Below, one piece after another: positions 63,183 to 64,000 of a stretch of DNA of 64,000 bases (the stretch's first letter is position 1; each line of letters opens with the position of its first letter). The position numbers were made by a program, and so were the translations under genes. Below the pieces are notes generated by a model. The model worked only from the letters and a program-made list of their open reading frames with translations. It made no database searches and was not told the origin of the DNA. The DNA is taken from positions 108,551-172,550 of the forward strand of contig NZ_STGG01000047.1 in NCBI RefSeq assembly GCF_005222695.1. The letters run 5' to 3'. This DNA is from Massilia sp. HP4. GTDB lineage: Bacteria > Pseudomonadota > Gammaproteobacteria > Burkholderiales > Burkholderiaceae_D.

Positions 63183-63866
63183 ATGAAAGTTCGTTTCAAC
63201 AGCATGATCAAGGTGCTGGGTGTGGCTGCCGGGCTGGCATTCGCGTCCGGCGCATATGCGCAATCGGCCGGCCAGATCACCGCCAAGGTCGGTTTCAACC
63301 GCCTGATGCCGAAGGTCGAGAGCGGCGACATCAGCGCGCCGGCACTGCCGGGCACCAAGGCCGACGTCGGCAACGACATGCAGCCGGTGCTGATCCTGTC
63401 GTACAGCCTGACCGACAATATCTCGGTCGAAGGCGCGCTCGGCACGCCGTACAAGCACAGCATCTATGGCGCCGGCGCGATCGACGGCACCGGCAAGCTG
63501 GGCGAGGTCGAGGCGCTGCCGCCGACCGCCTTCGTGCAATACCGCTTCGGTTCGCCGACATCGGCCTTCCGTCCCTTCGTGGGCATCGGTCCGACCTATG
63601 CCTATTTCATGAAGGAACGCGGTTCGGGCAAGATGACCGCGATCACCAACCCGGGCAGCGACGTGCCGACCACCTTCAAGATCGACAACAAGCTGACCTA
63701 TAGCGCGCAAGTGGGCGTGGCGATGAACTTCGACGAGCGCTGGTTCGCCGACGCCACCGTCATCAAGACCCGCCTGCGCACCGACGTGCACTTCTCGACC
63801 GGCCAGACCCAGTTCATGAAACTGGATCCGGTGGCGATCGTGCTGGCGGTGGGCTACAAGTTCTGA
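63183..63866 (+). CDS. ompW: OmpW family outer membrane protein
   Basis: This is an eight-stranded beta-barrel of the outer membrane, related to uptake of small hydrophobic compounds. The 227-residue precursor has a signal peptide (about 1-26, GAYA-QSA). The mature strands alternate in hydrophobicity, with the OmpW stretches VLILSYSLTDNISVEGALGTPYKH, FVQYRFGSPTSAFRPFVGIGPTYAYF, LTYSAQVGVAMNFDERWFADATV and the C-terminal Phe in AVGYKF, the usual BAM recognition end. AGGAGA lies 6 nt before the ATG. A terminator follows. Confidence 0.93.
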   Translation: MKVRFNSMIKVLGVAAGLAFASGAYAQSAGQITAKVGFNRLMPKVESGDISAPALPGTKADVGNDMQPVLILSYSLTDNISVEGALGTPYKHSIYGAGAIDGTGKLGEVEALPPTAFVQYRFGSPTSAFRPFVGIGPTYAYFMKERGSGKMTAITNPGSDVPTTFKIDNKLTYSAQVGVAMNFDERWFADATVIKTRLRTDVHFSTGQTQFMKLDPVAIVLAVGYKF

Positions 63867-63889
63867 ACGCGGCGTTCGCCACGTGACCG

Positions 63890-63913
63890 AAGCCCGCCTC
63901 GCGCGGGCTTTTT
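63890..63913 (+). terminator. Terminator of ompW
   Basis: AAGCCCGC (63890-63897) pairs with GCGGGCTT (63903-63910) over a 5-nt loop, followed by TTT to 63913. It closes the esterase-ompW pair. Confidence 0.88.
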
Positions 63914-63939
63914 GTAGGGTCGGCGGCTATGCCGCCGAC
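63914..63939. repeat. GTAGGGT-type extragenic palindrome, second copy
   Basis: It begins GTAGGGTCGGCGGC and forms a perfect 9-bp hairpin GTCGGCGGC (63919-63927) with GCCGCCGAC (63931-63939). Like the element at 5400-5425 it opens with GTAGGGT directly after a gene end or terminator and encodes nothing. Confidence 0.5.
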
Positions 63940-63944
63940 GCGGT

Positions 63945-64000
63945 GATGGTTGGCAGCGAGATCATCCGGCGCGTCATCGGCACCGATGGTTGGCAGCGAG
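63945..64000. repeat. Direct repeat with 40-bp period at the right edge
   Basis: GATGGTTGGCAGCGAG occurs at 63945-63960 and again at 63985-64000, with 24 bp between. The second copy is cut by the window end, so this may be the start of a longer tandem array. Confidence 0.7.

Overview
The window reads as a GC-rich beta-proteobacterial chromosome, most likely Oxalobacteraceae close to Massilia, Duganella or Telluria. The basis is gene content and order: grpE-dnaK-dnaJ, purM divergent from hda-HAD-pcnB-folK, recA-recX beside a TctD/TctE-type operon, pgk-pyk-fba followed by purC-purE-purK, and several PEP-CTERM exosortase substrates. I see no tRNA, rRNA, CRISPR array, prophage or insertion sequence. 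The genus call is inference from memory, not a database match.

Layout. 1-4.2 kb: heat-shock operon with two clear sigma-32 type promoters. 4.3-5.4 kb: beta-carbonic anhydrase overlapping a MazG-like pyrophosphohydrolase. 5.5-6.3 kb: a PEP-CTERM protein behind a textbook sigma-54 promoter with a tandem upstream element. 6.5-10.2 kb: PuuD-like and PuuA-like enzymes and a sodium:solute symporter (putrescine/polyamine use). 10.3-14.7 kb: LytS/LytTR two-component pair, DeoR regulator coupled to an MFS carrier, and ThpR. 14.7-20.3 kb: panB, a second PEP-CTERM protein with a sigma-54-like promoter, then the tightly overlapped hda-HAD-pcnB-folK-DUF486 operon. 20.5-22.1 kb: purM-cysC. 22.1-31.5 kb: an exported S9 peptidase, then a sulfotransferase translationally coupled to a 2072-residue surface protein. 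31.5-36.2 kb: a four-gene overlapping operon of response regulator, sensor kinase, DUF4212 and VC2705-type symporter. 36.3-41.2 kb: recA-recX, a DUF2889 protein, sucC-sucD. 41.2-42 kb: a type IV pilin with sigma-54 promoter. 42-47.1 kb: a second S9 peptidase, fasciclin protein, MerR regulator, PilZ/YcgR protein, phasin. 47.1-53.8 kb: AT-richer spacer and third PEP-CTERM protein, moaC, BepA-like protease, a conserved hypothetical, YheT-like hydrolase, zinc-ribbon protein, azlCD. 53.8-61.5 kb: pgk, pyk, fba, purC-purE-purK and a Sua5-type gene. 61.7-64 kb: lipoprotein SGNH esterase and an OmpW porin.

How the genes fit together. Most of the window is housekeeping: folding, purines, glycolysis, TCA, recombination and RNA modification. 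On top lies a cell-surface layer: PEP-CTERM proteins, a pilin, exported peptidases and a giant Ig-repeat protein. Three of the surface genes carry -24/-12 (sigma-54) promoters, and two PEP-CTERM genes share an upstream motif GTCGA-N2-A-N-A-N-TT-N-CA, so they may be one regulon. The best candidate for an undescribed system is the cysC / S9 peptidase / sulfotransferase / giant-protein block. There a PAPS-making kinase lies near a PAPS-using sulfotransferase whose stop codon overlaps the start codon of a DUF4347 protein with a caspase-like His/Cys pair, shuffled Ig-like modules, RTX-like motifs and DUF4214 repeats.
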